Source of the DNA: Variibacter gotjawalensis
GTDB lineage: Bacteria; Pseudomonadota; Alphaproteobacteria; Rhizobiales; Xanthobacteraceae
Assembly (NCBI RefSeq): GCF_002355335.1
Contig: NZ_AP014946.1
Location: forward strand, 945,501 to 1,009,500
Direction: 5' to 3'
DNA: 64,000 bases
Shown here: one piece after another, positions 31,848-40,444 of the stretch
How positions within the stretch are numbered: position 1 is the stretch's first letter
How the letters are laid out: the number at the start of each line of letters is the position of its first letter
The notes under the pieces: generated by a model
The model's database searches: none
The model's input: only the letters and a program-made list of their open reading frames with translations
Told to the model about the DNA's origin: nothing
Program-made: the position numbers and the translations under genes

Positions 31848-32729
31848 TCACCGTCTGATCACCAGCGCGACGCCGCCGAGGGTCAGCGCGGCGGCCGCGA
31901 CTTCGCGCAAGCCCAGCGGCTCGCCGAGCATCGTTGCTGCCGCGACGACGCCGACGACCGGCACCGTCAGTGTGCCGATTGCGGCAGTCGATGGCGGAAA
32001 GCGGCGCAGCGTCGCGAACCAGGTCAGATAGCAGAGCCCCATCGGGATCAGCGTCGTGTAGGCGAGTGCGCCGAACGCCGGCAGGGACAGAAACGTCAAA
32101 TCAGGCTTCTCGAACAGGAGGCCGAGTACGATCATCGGCGCGCAGCCGAGCCCGACCTGCCAGGCGACGAGCGCGATCGGGTCGATCGGCAGCGGCTCTC
32201 GCGCGATCACGCTGCCGAATGCAAAAGCGACCGCCGCCGCCAGCGCGAGCGCGATGCCGAACAGCGTGTGCGGGCCGAGCGCGAAGCAATGACCGGCGAA
32301 GAGCACGACGATGCCGGCCATGCCGAGGACCAGCGCCGCGATCTCGTAAAGGCCTGGCCGCTTGCCGAGGATCGGCCAGGCGAACAGCGTCGCCCACAGC
32401 GGCATCGTGTAGACGGTGAGCGCCGCCTCGCTGACCGCGAGATAGTTCATTGCCATCGTGCCGAAGCCCATCCACGCAAACACGTTGGTGAAGGCCGCGA
32501 ATGTCAGGCGAGGCCAGACCGCACGCGGGACGCGCAGCGACTGACGGCTTGCCACCACGACGGCCGCGAGAATGAGCCCTGCCGCAACCCCCGATATGCC
32601 GCGGGCGAACAAAGGGGGCCATTCGCGCAGCAGGACCTTCATGACGGCCCAGTTGAGCCCCCATCCGACCACCGTGACTGCGAGGAAGAAAGGCCCGGCC
32701 AAACGGGCTTGTGACGTGCGATTCAGCAT
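31848..32729 (-). CDS. EamA/DMT-family transporter
   Basis: 293 residues with ten predicted membrane helices in two repeated EamA halves (first FFLAVTVVGWGLNWAVMKVL; second about residue 155 on). The DMT superfamily exports amino acids or other metabolites through the inner membrane. Substrate unknown. The Trp-Gly-Leu-Asn-Trp start is typical of the RhaT/EamA group. It stands alone on the minus strand, divergent from the amidotransferase gene. Confidence 0.9.
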   Translation of the reverse strand: MLNRTSQARLAGPFFLAVTVVGWGLNWAVMKVLLREWPPLFARGISGVAAGLILAAVVVASRQSLRVPRAVWPRLTFAAFTNVFAWMGFGTMAMNYLAVSEAALTVYTMPLWATLFAWPILGKRPGLYEIAALVLGMAGIVVLFAGHCFALGPHTLFGIALALAAAVAFAFGSVIAREPLPIDPIALVAWQVGLGCAPMIVLGLLFEKPDLTFLSLPAFGALAYTTLIPMGLCYLTWFATLRRFPPSTAAIGTLTVPVVGVVAAATMLGEPLGLREVAAAALTLGGVALVIRR

Positions 32730-32844
32730 CCTGCCGATAAGCTAATCGATGATCGGCACGCTTTCGCCCTTTTTCGGATCGATGTTGGCAATGTTGCGTT
32801 TATGTTTAGAGCGTTAAGTTATTGCATCAGGAGATTCGACATCC

Positions 32845-33645
32845 ATGTGCCGCTGGATTGCCTATAGGGGCGAACCGATCGCGCTGGAGCGCTACGTCAC
32901 GGCGCCCTCTCATTCGCTCGTCGAGCAGAGCATTCGGGCGCTTGAGGCGACCGCATCGACCAACGGCGACGGCTTTGGTCTCGGCTGGTACGGCGACCAC
33001 GGCGAGCCGGGGCTCTACCGTGAAGTACGTCCGGCCTGGTCGGACGAAAATCTCCGCCATCTCTGCCGCCACATCCGCTCGCATATGTTCTTCGCGCATG
33101 TCCGCGCCGCCACCGGCACGCCGACGACGCGCCCAAACTGCCATCCCTTCGCGCATCGCAACTGGCTGTTCATGCACAACGGCTTCATCGGCGACTGGTC
33201 GCTGATCCGCCGTAAGGTCGAAGCGCTGATCCCGGATGCTTATTATGCGTCCCGCGTCGGCACGACGGATTCGGAAGCCGTCTTCCTCGCGATCTTGGGG
33301 GCCGGTGTCGACAAGGACCCGTTGCGGGCGACGGTCGAGACGCTCTACGCGCTGACCGATCTCGTACGTGCGAGCGGGACGCCGGAGCCGCTGCGCTTCA
33401 CGTCGTCGCTCTCCGACGGCCGCAATCTTTATGCGTTCCGCTACGTCTACAACGGCAAGTCCAACACGCTCTATTATCGCGAGGCGGCCGGCAGCGTCGT
33501 CGTCGCCTCCGAGCCGCTCGACACCGAGCGCGACTTCTGGAAGCCGGTCCCGGAAAACCACGTGCTGATCTCGCGCGAGGGCCAACGCGTCACGCTGGTG
33601 CCATTCGAAGAGATCGTTGCGCCGCAGCGTGTCGCGGCGGAGTAA
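32845..33645 (+). CDS. class II glutamine amidotransferase (YafJ-like)
   Basis: 266 residues. The N-terminal nucleophile Cys2 (MCRWIAYRG) marks an Ntn hydrolase, with NGDGFGLGWYG, FFAHVRAATGTPTTRPNCHP and FMHNGFIGDW completing the glutaminase site. No synthase domain is attached. Family members include YafJ and the DUG3 glutathione-degradation subunit; the physiological substrate is not known. A family A repeat follows the stop. Confidence 0.9.
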   Translation: MCRWIAYRGEPIALERYVTAPSHSLVEQSIRALEATASTNGDGFGLGWYGDHGEPGLYREVRPAWSDENLRHLCRHIRSHMFFAHVRAATGTPTTRPNCHPFAHRNWLFMHNGFIGDWSLIRRKVEALIPDAYYASRVGTTDSEAVFLAILGAGVDKDPLRATVETLYALTDLVRASGTPEPLRFTSSLSDGRNLYAFRYVYNGKSNTLYYREAAGSVVVASEPLDTERDFWKPVPENHVLISREGQRVTLVPFEEIVAPQRVAAE

Positions 33646-33666
33646 CATCACGCAAAACGTCTCGGT

Positions 33667-33758
33667 CGTCATGGCCAGGCTTGTCCGGGCCATCCACGTC
33701 TTACTCCTTTGCAGATTCAGCCAAGACGTGGATGGCCCGCATGAAGCGGGCCATGACG
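33667..33758. repeat. palindromic repeat, family A, two-arm copy
   Basis: A 92-bp copy with two 32-bp arms (33667-33698 and 33727-33758). Left arm begins CGTCATGGCCAGGC; right arm ends GCGGGCCATGACG. One base change (CCAGG for CCCGG) weakens the hairpin of the left arm. Confidence 0.9.
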
Positions 33759-33875
33759 GAGTTTGATTGCTGGCTTCGGTGCACTGAGCACGATGAGCCC
33801 GAAACCGCAGGGTTCACACCGGCTCACCGATCTGTCTAACTCCGGCATCCAATCAAAAATGTCGGAAACGCCAGA

Positions 33876-34565
33876 ATGATCGAAGAAGCCCCGCTGCTCA
33901 CCGTCAAGCGCAACTTCAAGCGCCCCGCCGACGAAATCGTCGCGGCCTTCAAGGGCGTCATGCTCGGCAACATCTGCGATGCGATGGGCGGCGTCGGCGC
34001 GATGGACTACCGCATTAAGGCTTGCTCGGGCCTGCCCGACACTTTCGTCGGCGTCGCGCTGCCGTGCTACTGCGGCCCGGGCGACAATCTCGCGGTCAGC
34101 GCCGCCGTTGCGCTCGCGAAAGCCGGCGACGTTATCGTCGCGGCGGCGGACGGCTTCACCGGCACCGGCATTATCGGCGACCAGATCGTCGGCATGATGA
34201 AGAACCGCGGCATCGCGGCCTTCGTCACCGACGGCGTTGCGCGCGACCTCGCGGACCTGCGCAAGATCGGCCTGCCGGTTTGCGCCAAGGGTGTGACGCC
34301 GAACTCGGTGCATCGCTCCGGCCCCGGCACGGTCGGGCTGCCCGTGACCTGCGGCGGCGTCCGCGTCGAGGCCGGCGACATCGTCGTCGGCGACGTCGAC
34401 GGCGTGGCGGTGATCCCCCAGGCCATCGCGGCCGAGGTGCTGGAGAAGGTCAAAGCGATCCGAGAACTCGAAAAGGGCCTTTGGGCGAAGGTCGTCGGCG
34501 GCCTCGATGCGCCCCCGTTCGGCGTCGCGACGCTGGAGGGCGGCCGGGTCAAGTTCGTGGATTAG
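33876..34565 (+). CDS. RraA-like/HMG aldolase family protein
   Basis: 229 residues. Though family members are often labelled ribonuclease activity regulators, this one keeps the aldolase metal/substrate motif: Asp of IIGDQIVGMM, then exactly 20 residues, then Arg-Asp of DGVARDL. That pattern marks HMG/CHA-type pyruvate aldolases and oxaloacetate decarboxylases. GDIVVGDVDGVAVIP is also typical. I infer a retro-aldol enzyme on a 4-hydroxy-4-methyl-2-oxo acid. Stands alone upstream of lepA. Confidence 0.85.
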   Translation: MIEEAPLLTVKRNFKRPADEIVAAFKGVMLGNICDAMGGVGAMDYRIKACSGLPDTFVGVALPCYCGPGDNLAVSAAVALAKAGDVIVAAADGFTGTGIIGDQIVGMMKNRGIAAFVTDGVARDLADLRKIGLPVCAKGVTPNSVHRSGPGTVGLPVTCGGVRVEAGDIVVGDVDGVAVIPQAIAAEVLEKVKAIRELEKGLWAKVVGGLDAPPFGVATLEGGRVKFVD

Positions 34566-34622
34566 CGGCTAAAACGCCTCTAAGCCTTTCGTTTCGCACC
34601 CGCGAATGCTAAGCGGGCGGCC

Positions 34623-36428
34623 ATGACGACGGCCCCCATCGACAACATCCGCAACTTCTCGATCGTTGCGCATATCGACCATGGCAAATCGACGCTCGCC
34701 GACCGGCTGATTCAGCTCACCGGCGGGCTCGAACAGCGCGAAATGGTCGAGCAAGTGCTTGATTCCATGGATATCGAGCGCGAACGGGGAATCACGATCA
34801 AGGCGCAGACCGTGCGCCTGAAGTATCGCGCCAAGGACGGCAAGGATTACATCCTCAACCTGATCGACACGCCCGGTCACGTCGACTTCGCCTACGAGGT
34901 CAATCGCTCGCTTGCGGCGGTCGAGGGTTCGCTCCTCGTCGTGGATGCCTCGCAGGGTGTCGAGGCGCAGACGCTCGCCAACGTTTATCACGCGATCGAC
35001 AACGGCCACGAGATCGTGCCGGTGCTCAACAAGGTCGACCTTCCGGCCGCCGAGGTCGACAAGGTCAAAAGCCAGATCGAGGACGTGATCGGCCTGGACG
35101 CGTCGGACGCGATCGGCATCTCGGCGAAGACCGGCCTCAACGTCGATCAGGTTCTCGAAGCCATCGTCACGCGCCTGCCGTCGCCGAAAGGCGATGTCTC
35201 GGCGCCGCTCAAAGCGCTGCTGGTCGATAGTTGGTACGACGTTTATCTCGGCGTCATCGTGCTGGTGCGCATCGTCGACGGCACCATGAAGGCCGGCCAG
35301 AAGATCAAGATGATGGGCACGGGCGCGACCTACGAAGTCGACCGCGTCGGCGTGTTCACACCGAAGAAGCTCGAAGTGTCTCAGCTCGGCCCGGGCGAGA
35401 TCGGGTTCCTCACGGCGTCGATCAAGGAAGTCGCCGACACACGCGTCGGCGACACCGTGACGGACGACAAGCGCCCGACCGCGTCGGCGCTCACCGGCTT
35501 CAAGCCGGCGATCCCGGTCGTCTTCTGCGGTCTCTTCCCGGTCGATGCTGCGGCGTTCGAGGACTTGCGCGCCGCGATGGGCAAGCTGCGCCTCAACGAC
35601 GCGAGCTTCACCTTCGAGATGGAGACGAGCGCCGCGCTCGGCTTCGGTTTCCGCTGCGGCTTCCTCGGTCTCCTGCATCTCGAGATTATTCAGGAGCGGC
35701 TGGAGCGCGAGTTTAACCTCGACCTTATCGCGACGGCGCCGAGCGTCATCTATCGCATGAAGATGAACAACGGCGACGAAATCGAGATTCACAATCCGGC
35801 CGACATGCCGGACGTCGTGAAGATCGCCGAGATCGAAGAGCCGTGGATCGAAGCGACGATCCTGACGCCGGACGATTACCTCGGTGCTGTGCTGAAGCTC
35901 TGCCAGGATCGCCGCGGCATTCAGCGCGAGCTCTCATACATCGGCGCGCGCGCGATGGTGAAATACGAGCTGCCGCTCAACGAAGTGGTCTTCGATTTCT
36001 ACGATCGCCTGAAGTCGGTGTCGAAAGGCTACGCGTCGTTCGATTATGCGCTGACGGACTATCGCGCCAGCGATCTCGTCAAGATGCAGATCCTCGTCAA
36101 TGCCGAACCGGTCGATGCGCTCTCGATGCTCGTGCATCGCACGCGCGCGGAATCGCGCGGCCGCGCAATGGTCGAAAAGCTGAAAGAGTTGATCCCGCCG
36201 CACATGTTCCAAGTGCCGATCCAGGCCGCGATCGGCGGTAAGGTGATTGCGCGCGAAACCGTGCGTGCGCTGCGCAAGGACGTCACCGCGAAGTGCTACG
36301 GCGGCGACATCACGCGTAAGCGCAAGCTTCTGGAGAAGCAGAAGGAAGGCAAGAAAAAGATGCGCCAATACGGGAAGGTCGACATCCCGCAAGAGGCGTT
36401 CATCGCCGCGCTGAAGGTGGATGTTTAA
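34623..36428 (+). CDS. lepA: elongation factor 4
   Basis: 601 residues, full length. GTPase motifs [26 protein letters not shown] and NKVDLP; switch I region [13 protein letters not shown]. The C-terminal LepA-specific domain ends in [20 protein letters not shown]. LepA back-translocates or remodels ribosomes under stress and aids ribosome assembly. The gene ends 16 bp before the convergent ImmA-like gene, where base composition changes. Confidence 0.98.
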   Translation: MTTAPIDNIRNFSIVAHIDHGKSTLADRLIQLTGGLEQREMVEQVLDSMDIERERGITIKAQTVRLKYRAKDGKDYILNLIDTPGHVDFAYEVNRSLAAVEGSLLVVDASQGVEAQTLANVYHAIDNGHEIVPVLNKVDLPAAEVDKVKSQIEDVIGLDASDAIGISAKTGLNVDQVLEAIVTRLPSPKGDVSAPLKALLVDSWYDVYLGVIVLVRIVDGTMKAGQKIKMMGTGATYEVDRVGVFTPKKLEVSQLGPGEIGFLTASIKEVADTRVGDTVTDDKRPTASALTGFKPAIPVVFCGLFPVDAAAFEDLRAAMGKLRLNDASFTFEMETSAALGFGFRCGFLGLLHLEIIQERLEREFNLDLIATAPSVIYRMKMNNGDEIEIHNPADMPDVVKIAEIEEPWIEATILTPDDYLGAVLKLCQDRRGIQRELSYIGARAMVKYELPLNEVVFDFYDRLKSVSKGYASFDYALTDYRASDLVKMQILVNAEPVDALSMLVHRTRAESRGRAMVEKLKELIPPHMFQVPIQAAIGGKVIARETVRALRKDVTAKCYGGDITRKRKLLEKQKEGKKKMRQYGKVDIPQEAFIAALKVDV

Positions 36429-36444
36429 CGCTAGGTGATGAACT

Positions 36445-37194
36445 CTAGGCAGATGTAAAGTCATGCGACAGTGTGCGATAGCCGCTTTCCTTGCACCGAA
36501 ATAGATTGTGCCATTCGCCCCTATCATGATCAGCACGAAACTTCAGTCCTGCTGTTGCTAGAAGCGAGGGAGAGTTTTCTGGAGTTTCCGATGCGCTTCG
36601 AAAGAAGATTCCATTCTCCAAAGCTTTTCTGCTAGCCCGACCCCAGTTCACCATTCCGTCGCGGGCCACTACGAAACCTACTTCGCGGTCGGAAACTTCC
36701 ACCCAGCGAAGTCCTGCAGCTTGCCATGATACGTCAAGGTGGTTTCGAAGTGCTTCTAAGTTGTGAATAGTGAATTCACCGACGGCAAAGCCTCTCACCT
36801 CATCTTGAGGCATCAAAAGTTGGGCTGCAAAATTGTTGGCTTCTGCTTCCAAGCCTTCAATTCCGAATTGGTGCATATGCTCGTGAGTGTCGCGAAACTC
36901 TTCAGCAAGGTGCCGATGGCCGATGAAGTGGCCTATTTCGTGAGCTAATGTGAAGTTTCTACGGCCTGATGAAGCGATCCGTGAATTGACGATCGCACAC
37001 CATGTCTTTTGGCCTGTCTTCACCAATGCGCCATCGAATTCATCCAACTCTCGGAACTCGATCTGCAGCTCATCTCCGTCGGATGACCTGTTTACAATCT
37101 CTCGAACGACATCTTGAAGGCAGATAGGATAAGCGCGCGGGCCTGCAGTGCGCCAAATGCTAGTGAGACGATTGGCTTCTTTGATCGGCTTCAT
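36445..37194 (-). CDS. ImmA/IrrE-family metallopeptidase
   Basis: 249 residues. The zinc site HEIGH appears in TLAHEIGHFIGHRHLAEEFR, with a third ligand Glu in EGLEAEANNFAAQLLMP. IrrE/ImmA proteases cleave an XRE-type repressor (DdrO or ImmR) to switch on stress or mobile-element genes. Its start overlaps the stop of the XRE gene by 4 bp (ATGA), the usual operon form. The third quarter (LRWVEVSDREVGFVVARDGM) may be a sensing domain. Lower GC than flanking genes. Confidence 0.9.
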   Translation of the reverse strand: MKPIKEANRLTSIWRTAGPRAYPICLQDVVREIVNRSSDGDELQIEFRELDEFDGALVKTGQKTWCAIVNSRIASSGRRNFTLAHEIGHFIGHRHLAEEFRDTHEHMHQFGIEGLEAEANNFAAQLLMPQDEVRGFAVGEFTIHNLEALRNHLDVSWQAAGLRWVEVSDREVGFVVARDGMVNWGRASRKALENGIFFRSASETPENSPSLLATAGLKFRADHDRGEWHNLFRCKESGYRTLSHDFTSA

Positions 37195-37523
37195 TTCCGA
37201 TTTTTTGCGAGGCCATCGACGACTGACATCAAAGTATCGATGTCGCGCTTCGACAACTGCTTCTGCGATACTTTTCGGAACAGTGCGGTGACGGCCTGAT
37301 CTTTCGAAGGTTCTGTTGCGTTGTCATCAAGCAGAAAGTCTGGAGCGACGTTCAGCGCTGTTGCGATTTTTAAGAGCAAATCAGCGGATGGCCTCGCCGT
37401 CCTCTTATTTTCCAGCTGCCAGATGTAGGCCTTCTTCGAGCTTACTACGTCTGCGAAACTCTCTAGCGTGTACCCACGTTCGATCCGAAGTTTTCGAATC
37501 TTCTCGCCCACGCCATCTGACAT
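37191..37523 (-). CDS. XRE-family transcriptional regulator, partner of the ImmA-like protease
   Basis: 110 residues. The helix-turn-helix is IRKLRIERGYTLESFADVVS followed by SKKAYIWQLENKRTARPSAD. The C-terminal part (FRKVSQKQLSKRDIDTLMSV) could hold the protease cleavage or dimer region. Probably represses its own promoter and that of the divergent yegP-like gene from palindromes between them. Translationally coupled to the ImmA-like gene. Confidence 0.9.
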   Translation of the reverse strand: MSDGVGEKIRKLRIERGYTLESFADVVSSKKAYIWQLENKRTARPSADLLLKIATALNVAPDFLLDDNATEPSKDQAVTALFRKVSQKQLSKRDIDTLMSVVDGLAKNRK

Positions 37524-37551
37524 CTCATTCCCGCAGTATTGTTATTGCCCC

Positions 37552-37604
37552 TTGACAGTATAGCGATCGCAATACAGTATTGCAATTGCGATACATAAGT
37601 ATCG
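37552..37604. promoter_or_regulatory. divergent promoters with two palindromic operators
   Basis: Plus strand: TTGACA (37552-37557) and CAGTAT (37575-37580), spacing 17. Minus strand: TTGCAA (37580-37585) and TATACT (37557-37562), spacing 17. A 15-bp palindrome GCAATAC-A-GTATTGC (37569-37583) covers the plus -10 and minus -35 boxes; a 16-bp one CGATAC-ATAA-GTATCG lies at 37589-37604. Likely XRE repressor sites. Confidence 0.65.
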
Positions 37605-37632
37605 TGAATAAAAACCTACTGGAGTGCGGCCT

Positions 37633-37836
37633 ATGAAGTTCCAGGTTTTTCAAGGAAGTGACGGAAAGTACTACTGGCGTGCTCGCGGTGCTAATGGCGA
37701 GCCGTTGTGCCATTCAGAGGCGTACAATCAAAAGGCGTCGGCTTTGCACACGATCAACTTGATCAAACGCGAAGCTTCCACGGCTCCGATTGAAGATCTG
37801 AGTGTCGCGAAGTCGACGGGAACCTACGGTCGCTAA
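37633..37836 (+). CDS. YegP-family (DUF1508) protein
   Basis: 67 residues from ATG 37633 with GGAG eight bases upstream. A single DUF1508 unit: FQVFQGSDGKYYWRARGANG, then EAYNQKASALHTINLIKREA. E. coli YegP has two such units; function is unknown, with some reports of DNA or stress association. Divergent from and probably controlled by the XRE/ImmA pair. A strong terminator follows, so this is a closed small unit. Confidence 0.88.
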   Translation: MKFQVFQGSDGKYYWRARGANGEPLCHSEAYNQKASALHTINLIKREASTAPIEDLSVAKSTGTYGR

Positions 37837-37861
37837 ATCCCCCGTCGATAACCCCCTGGTG

Positions 37862-37892
37862 AAAACGCAGACCGAAAGGTCTGCGTTTTTTT
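37862..37892 (+). terminator. strong intrinsic terminator after yegP
   Basis: A 12-bp perfect stem AAAACGCAGACC / GGTCTGCGTTTT with a GAAA tetraloop and three further T. It ends the AT-richer island. Confidence 0.92.
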
Positions 37893-37961
37893 GTTCCAGC
37901 TGTTCTGTTGCTTCTTACTGAGCCGCTCTACAAGTCTCACTTCAATCCGGGAGTTTGGCGA

Positions 37962-38750
37962 ATGCGTGTTGCGGGGAAAATCGTCGTCGTCACGGGCGGT
38001 GGAGGCGGGATCGGCAAGGCGCTCGCCGAAGCGTTTCATCGTGAGGGCGCGAAACACGTCGTGGTTGCGGATCGCGATGCCGGCGCGGCGGAGGCTGTAG
38101 CGAAAGCGATCGGCGGCACCGCACATGCCGGTGATGTCGGCGACGAGAACACGATCAAGACGATCATCGACGAGACCGAGAAGAATATCGGCCCGATCGA
38201 CCTCTTCTGCTCCAACGCAGGCGTCGGCGGTTTCCGGACCGGCGACGATAGCGCAGGCTCGCCCCCGAATGAATCATGGGCGCTCGGCTGGAGCGTCAAC
38301 GTCATGGCCCATGTCTACGCGGCGCGCCATCTCGTGCCGTTGATGAAGACGCGCGGCGGCGGCACCTTCATGAATACGGTGTCGGCCGCTGGCTTGCTGA
38401 GCCAAGTCGGCAATCCGGTTTATGCGGTGACGAAGCACGCGGCGGTTGGTTTCGCCGAGTATCTAGCGTTGACGCACAAAGACGATGGGATTCGCGTTTC
38501 GATCCTGTGCCCGCAAGGCGTAGACACCGCGATGCTGCGCGCGAGCGGCGGTGGTCCGCAGAATCTCGACGGCGTGTTGACGCCGGAGCAATGCGCGCAA
38601 GCGGCCATCGATGGGCTTGCTGCCGAGACCTTCTGCATTTTGCCGCACCCGGTGGTCGGCGACTATATGAAGAAAAAGACCGACAACTACGATCGCTGGA
38701 TCGGCGGCATGGCGAAGATGCGCCGCGCGCTCGTCGCCGGCAAAAATTAG
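37962..38750 (+). CDS. short-chain dehydrogenase/reductase
   Basis: 262 residues from ATG 37962, preceded by CGGGAG; the frame is open further back into the terminator but without support. NAD(P) loop VVTGGGGGIGKALA, NAG in CSNAGVGGF, catalytic Ser in NTVSAAG and YAVTK. A normal SDR, likely acting on an alcohol or ketone. Monocistronic, closed by a bidirectional terminator. Confidence 0.9.
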   Translation: MRVAGKIVVVTGGGGGIGKALAEAFHREGAKHVVVADRDAGAAEAVAKAIGGTAHAGDVGDENTIKTIIDETEKNIGPIDLFCSNAGVGGFRTGDDSAGSPPNESWALGWSVNVMAHVYAARHLVPLMKTRGGGTFMNTVSAAGLLSQVGNPVYAVTKHAAVGFAEYLALTHKDDGIRVSILCPQGVDTAMLRASGGGPQNLDGVLTPEQCAQAAIDGLAAETFCILPHPVVGDYMKKKTDNYDRWIGGMAKMRRALVAGKN

Positions 38751-38772
38751 CCGCCGGCATCCCGGCAAACAA

Positions 38773-38800
38773 AAAAGGCCGCCATCGCTGGCGGCCTTTT
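38773..38800. terminator. bidirectional intrinsic terminator
   Basis: An 11-bp stem AAAAGGCCGCC / GGCGGCCTTTT with a six-base loop, between the convergent SDR gene and the Gln/Pro-rich protein gene; T-runs are present in both directions. Confidence 0.9.
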
Positions 38801-38820
38801 CGTTTGAGCGCTGTAAACGA

Positions 38821-39417
38821 TCAGCGGCGCTGTTGCTGCTGCGGAGCGCGTTGCTGCTGTTGCGGCTGGCGCTGTTGCTGCTGCGGCTGCTCCGGCTCTT
38901 CCTCTTCTTCGTCACCACCGCCCGAGAGCTGCGACTTGATCGAGAACGAGAGCAGCGGACCCGCGACGTCGACGATCTCGGCGCCCGAGATGCCGGTCTG
39001 TGCATTGTATTGGCCGACCAGCATGATGACGCGGCCGACATGCTGCGACATATCGAGCGGACCGGCCGGGCCAGCGACAGCCTGCGGCTTCGTATCGATG
39101 CCCTCGGACTGCTCGTTGTTGGTGTACAGCACCGTGACTTGATTGCCCGGCAGCGCGATCCCGACGTAGCAAATTTCCTGCTCGGTGCGGCACGCGAACA
39201 TTCCCGGCTGCGGTGCCGGCGGCTGCTGCTGCGCTTGCGGCGGCGGAGCCTGCTGGCCGCGCGGCTGACCTTGCGGGGCTTGCTGCTGTTGCGGCGGCGG
39301 TGCCTGGCGCGGTTGGCCCGATGGGCTGGTCTGCGGGCGCTGCGGTTGCTGTTGTTGTGCGTAAGCCGGTACTGCCAGCATCGTGGCGATAGCCGCGGCT
39401 GTAATCAAAAGACGCAT
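38821..39417 (-). CDS. exported Gln/Pro-rich protein
   Basis: 198 residues from ATG 39417. A Sec signal (MRLLITAAAIATMLAVPAYA) is followed by about 55 residues of Gln/Pro-rich repeats (QQAPPPQAQQQPPAPQP). A compact domain (about 80-160) contains two Cys in FACRTEQEICYVGIALPG, which may form a disulfide, then an acidic run and a Gln/Arg-rich tail (PQQQQRQPQQQQRAPQQQQR). No family recognised; the middle domain may be an invasion-associated-locus-B-like fold, which is a weak impression. Confidence 0.7.
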   Translation of the reverse strand: MRLLITAAAIATMLAVPAYAQQQQPQRPQTSPSGQPRQAPPPQQQQAPQGQPRGQQAPPPQAQQQPPAPQPGMFACRTEQEICYVGIALPGNQVTVLYTNNEQSEGIDTKPQAVAGPAGPLDMSQHVGRVIMLVGQYNAQTGISGAEIVDVAGPLLSFSIKSQLSGGGDEEEEEPEQPQQQQRQPQQQQRAPQQQQRR

Positions 39418-39538
39418 ACGACGTCCTTCCTTATTTCCAGGTTTTCGGGGCGACAGCGGCGAGAAGCGGCAGACTATCGAGAATGTGACGAAGCGCAAGC
39501 CCGCGGGCGTACTCTAACGTGTTGAGAAGAACACTCGA

Positions 39539-40327
39539 TCACCGTGCGAGCAGCGCATCGGCCTCGGCCTTTACGGCAACTTCGAGGCCGCGAAAGCCAT
39601 GCCGTGCGTCCGCGACGTTGACGAACCGCGCCGAAACCCCACGCTTGGCGAGCTCCGCCACATAGCTTTCAGCGACGGCCGGGCTCGTGTTGGAATCGCC
39701 GCTCCCCGATAAAGCGACGACCGTCGTCGATCGCGGCACTTGGCTCGCGACATCCATCGGCGAGAGGCTGCGGCTCCAATTGTGTCCGCGTGCACGCTGC
39801 CACGCGGCAAGGTCGCACGGGCAGGAGACGAGCACGGCCGCATCGATCAATCCCGCCCGCCGGCCGAGGATCACGCCGCCGATGGCAGCGCCGCCGGAGT
39901 GTCCGACATAGACAACGCGGCTTGCCTGGTAGTGTTTGCGCAGCGCATCGATTGCCGCGCCGACCGCATTGACGACGGCAGGCGTGTAGTTGTCCTGCCG
40001 CCCGAGCGCGTCGCCGCCGCTTTTCCGTCCGGTAGAATTCGGGTAGCCGGGCCGCGTCAGCGCGACCGCGATCACGCCCGGCCGAGCAAGCTGTTCGGCG
40101 AAGCGTTCGTGATAAGTCGCGCGTCCACCGTCCGAGATATCGCCGTGGACGACAACGACAAGCGTCGGCGAGGGACCGGCTGTGTCGCGTCCGTAAGTGC
40201 TGGTCAATAGACACCAGCCGCCCGCGAACACGTGGGTCGCGATGTCGGATCGGGGAGGGCATTCGGCCCGCGCGATACCGGCGGCGCCAAGCCAGACAGC
40301 CAGAATGAGGGCGAAACGGACGAGCAC
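39539..40327 (-). CDS. secreted alpha/beta hydrolase
   Basis: 262 residues with signal peptide (LILAVWLGAAGIARA). The nucleophile elbow is YVGHSGGAAIGG; the acid is probably the Asp of LSGSGDSNTSPAV and the base the His of DARHGFRG. Two Cys pairs suggest disulfides in the periplasm. Resembles dienelactone-hydrolase/serine esterase types; substrate unknown. Alone on the minus strand, divergent from the CoA-transferase. Confidence 0.85.
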   Translation of the reverse strand: MLVRFALILAVWLGAAGIARAECPPRSDIATHVFAGGWCLLTSTYGRDTAGPSPTLVVVVHGDISDGGRATYHERFAEQLARPGVIAVALTRPGYPNSTGRKSGGDALGRQDNYTPAVVNAVGAAIDALRKHYQASRVVYVGHSGGAAIGGVILGRRAGLIDAAVLVSCPCDLAAWQRARGHNWSRSLSPMDVASQVPRSTTVVALSGSGDSNTSPAVAESYVAELAKRGVSARFVNVADARHGFRGLEVAVKAEADALLAR

Positions 40328-40444
40328 CGGGGACTTTCTTCACGCCGCATGCGGCAAATGCCGAAAAAGCGCAGCCAAGCCGGCCGAGTTTATGGCACAA
40401 CGCAGATCGCTCAAAAGGGTCGCTAGAAACACCAGGGAGTAGAA

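Noticed and set aside
34569-35792. 407-residue minus-strand frame opposite lepA
   Set aside because: Composition is that of an antisense shadow of GC-rich coding DNA; lepA motifs on the other strand are complete.
36445-37523. HigBA/RelE-type toxin-antitoxin system
   Set aside because: The partner of the XRE gene has a HExxH zinc-protease motif and no RelE/HigB fold; an ImmA-type switch explains it better.
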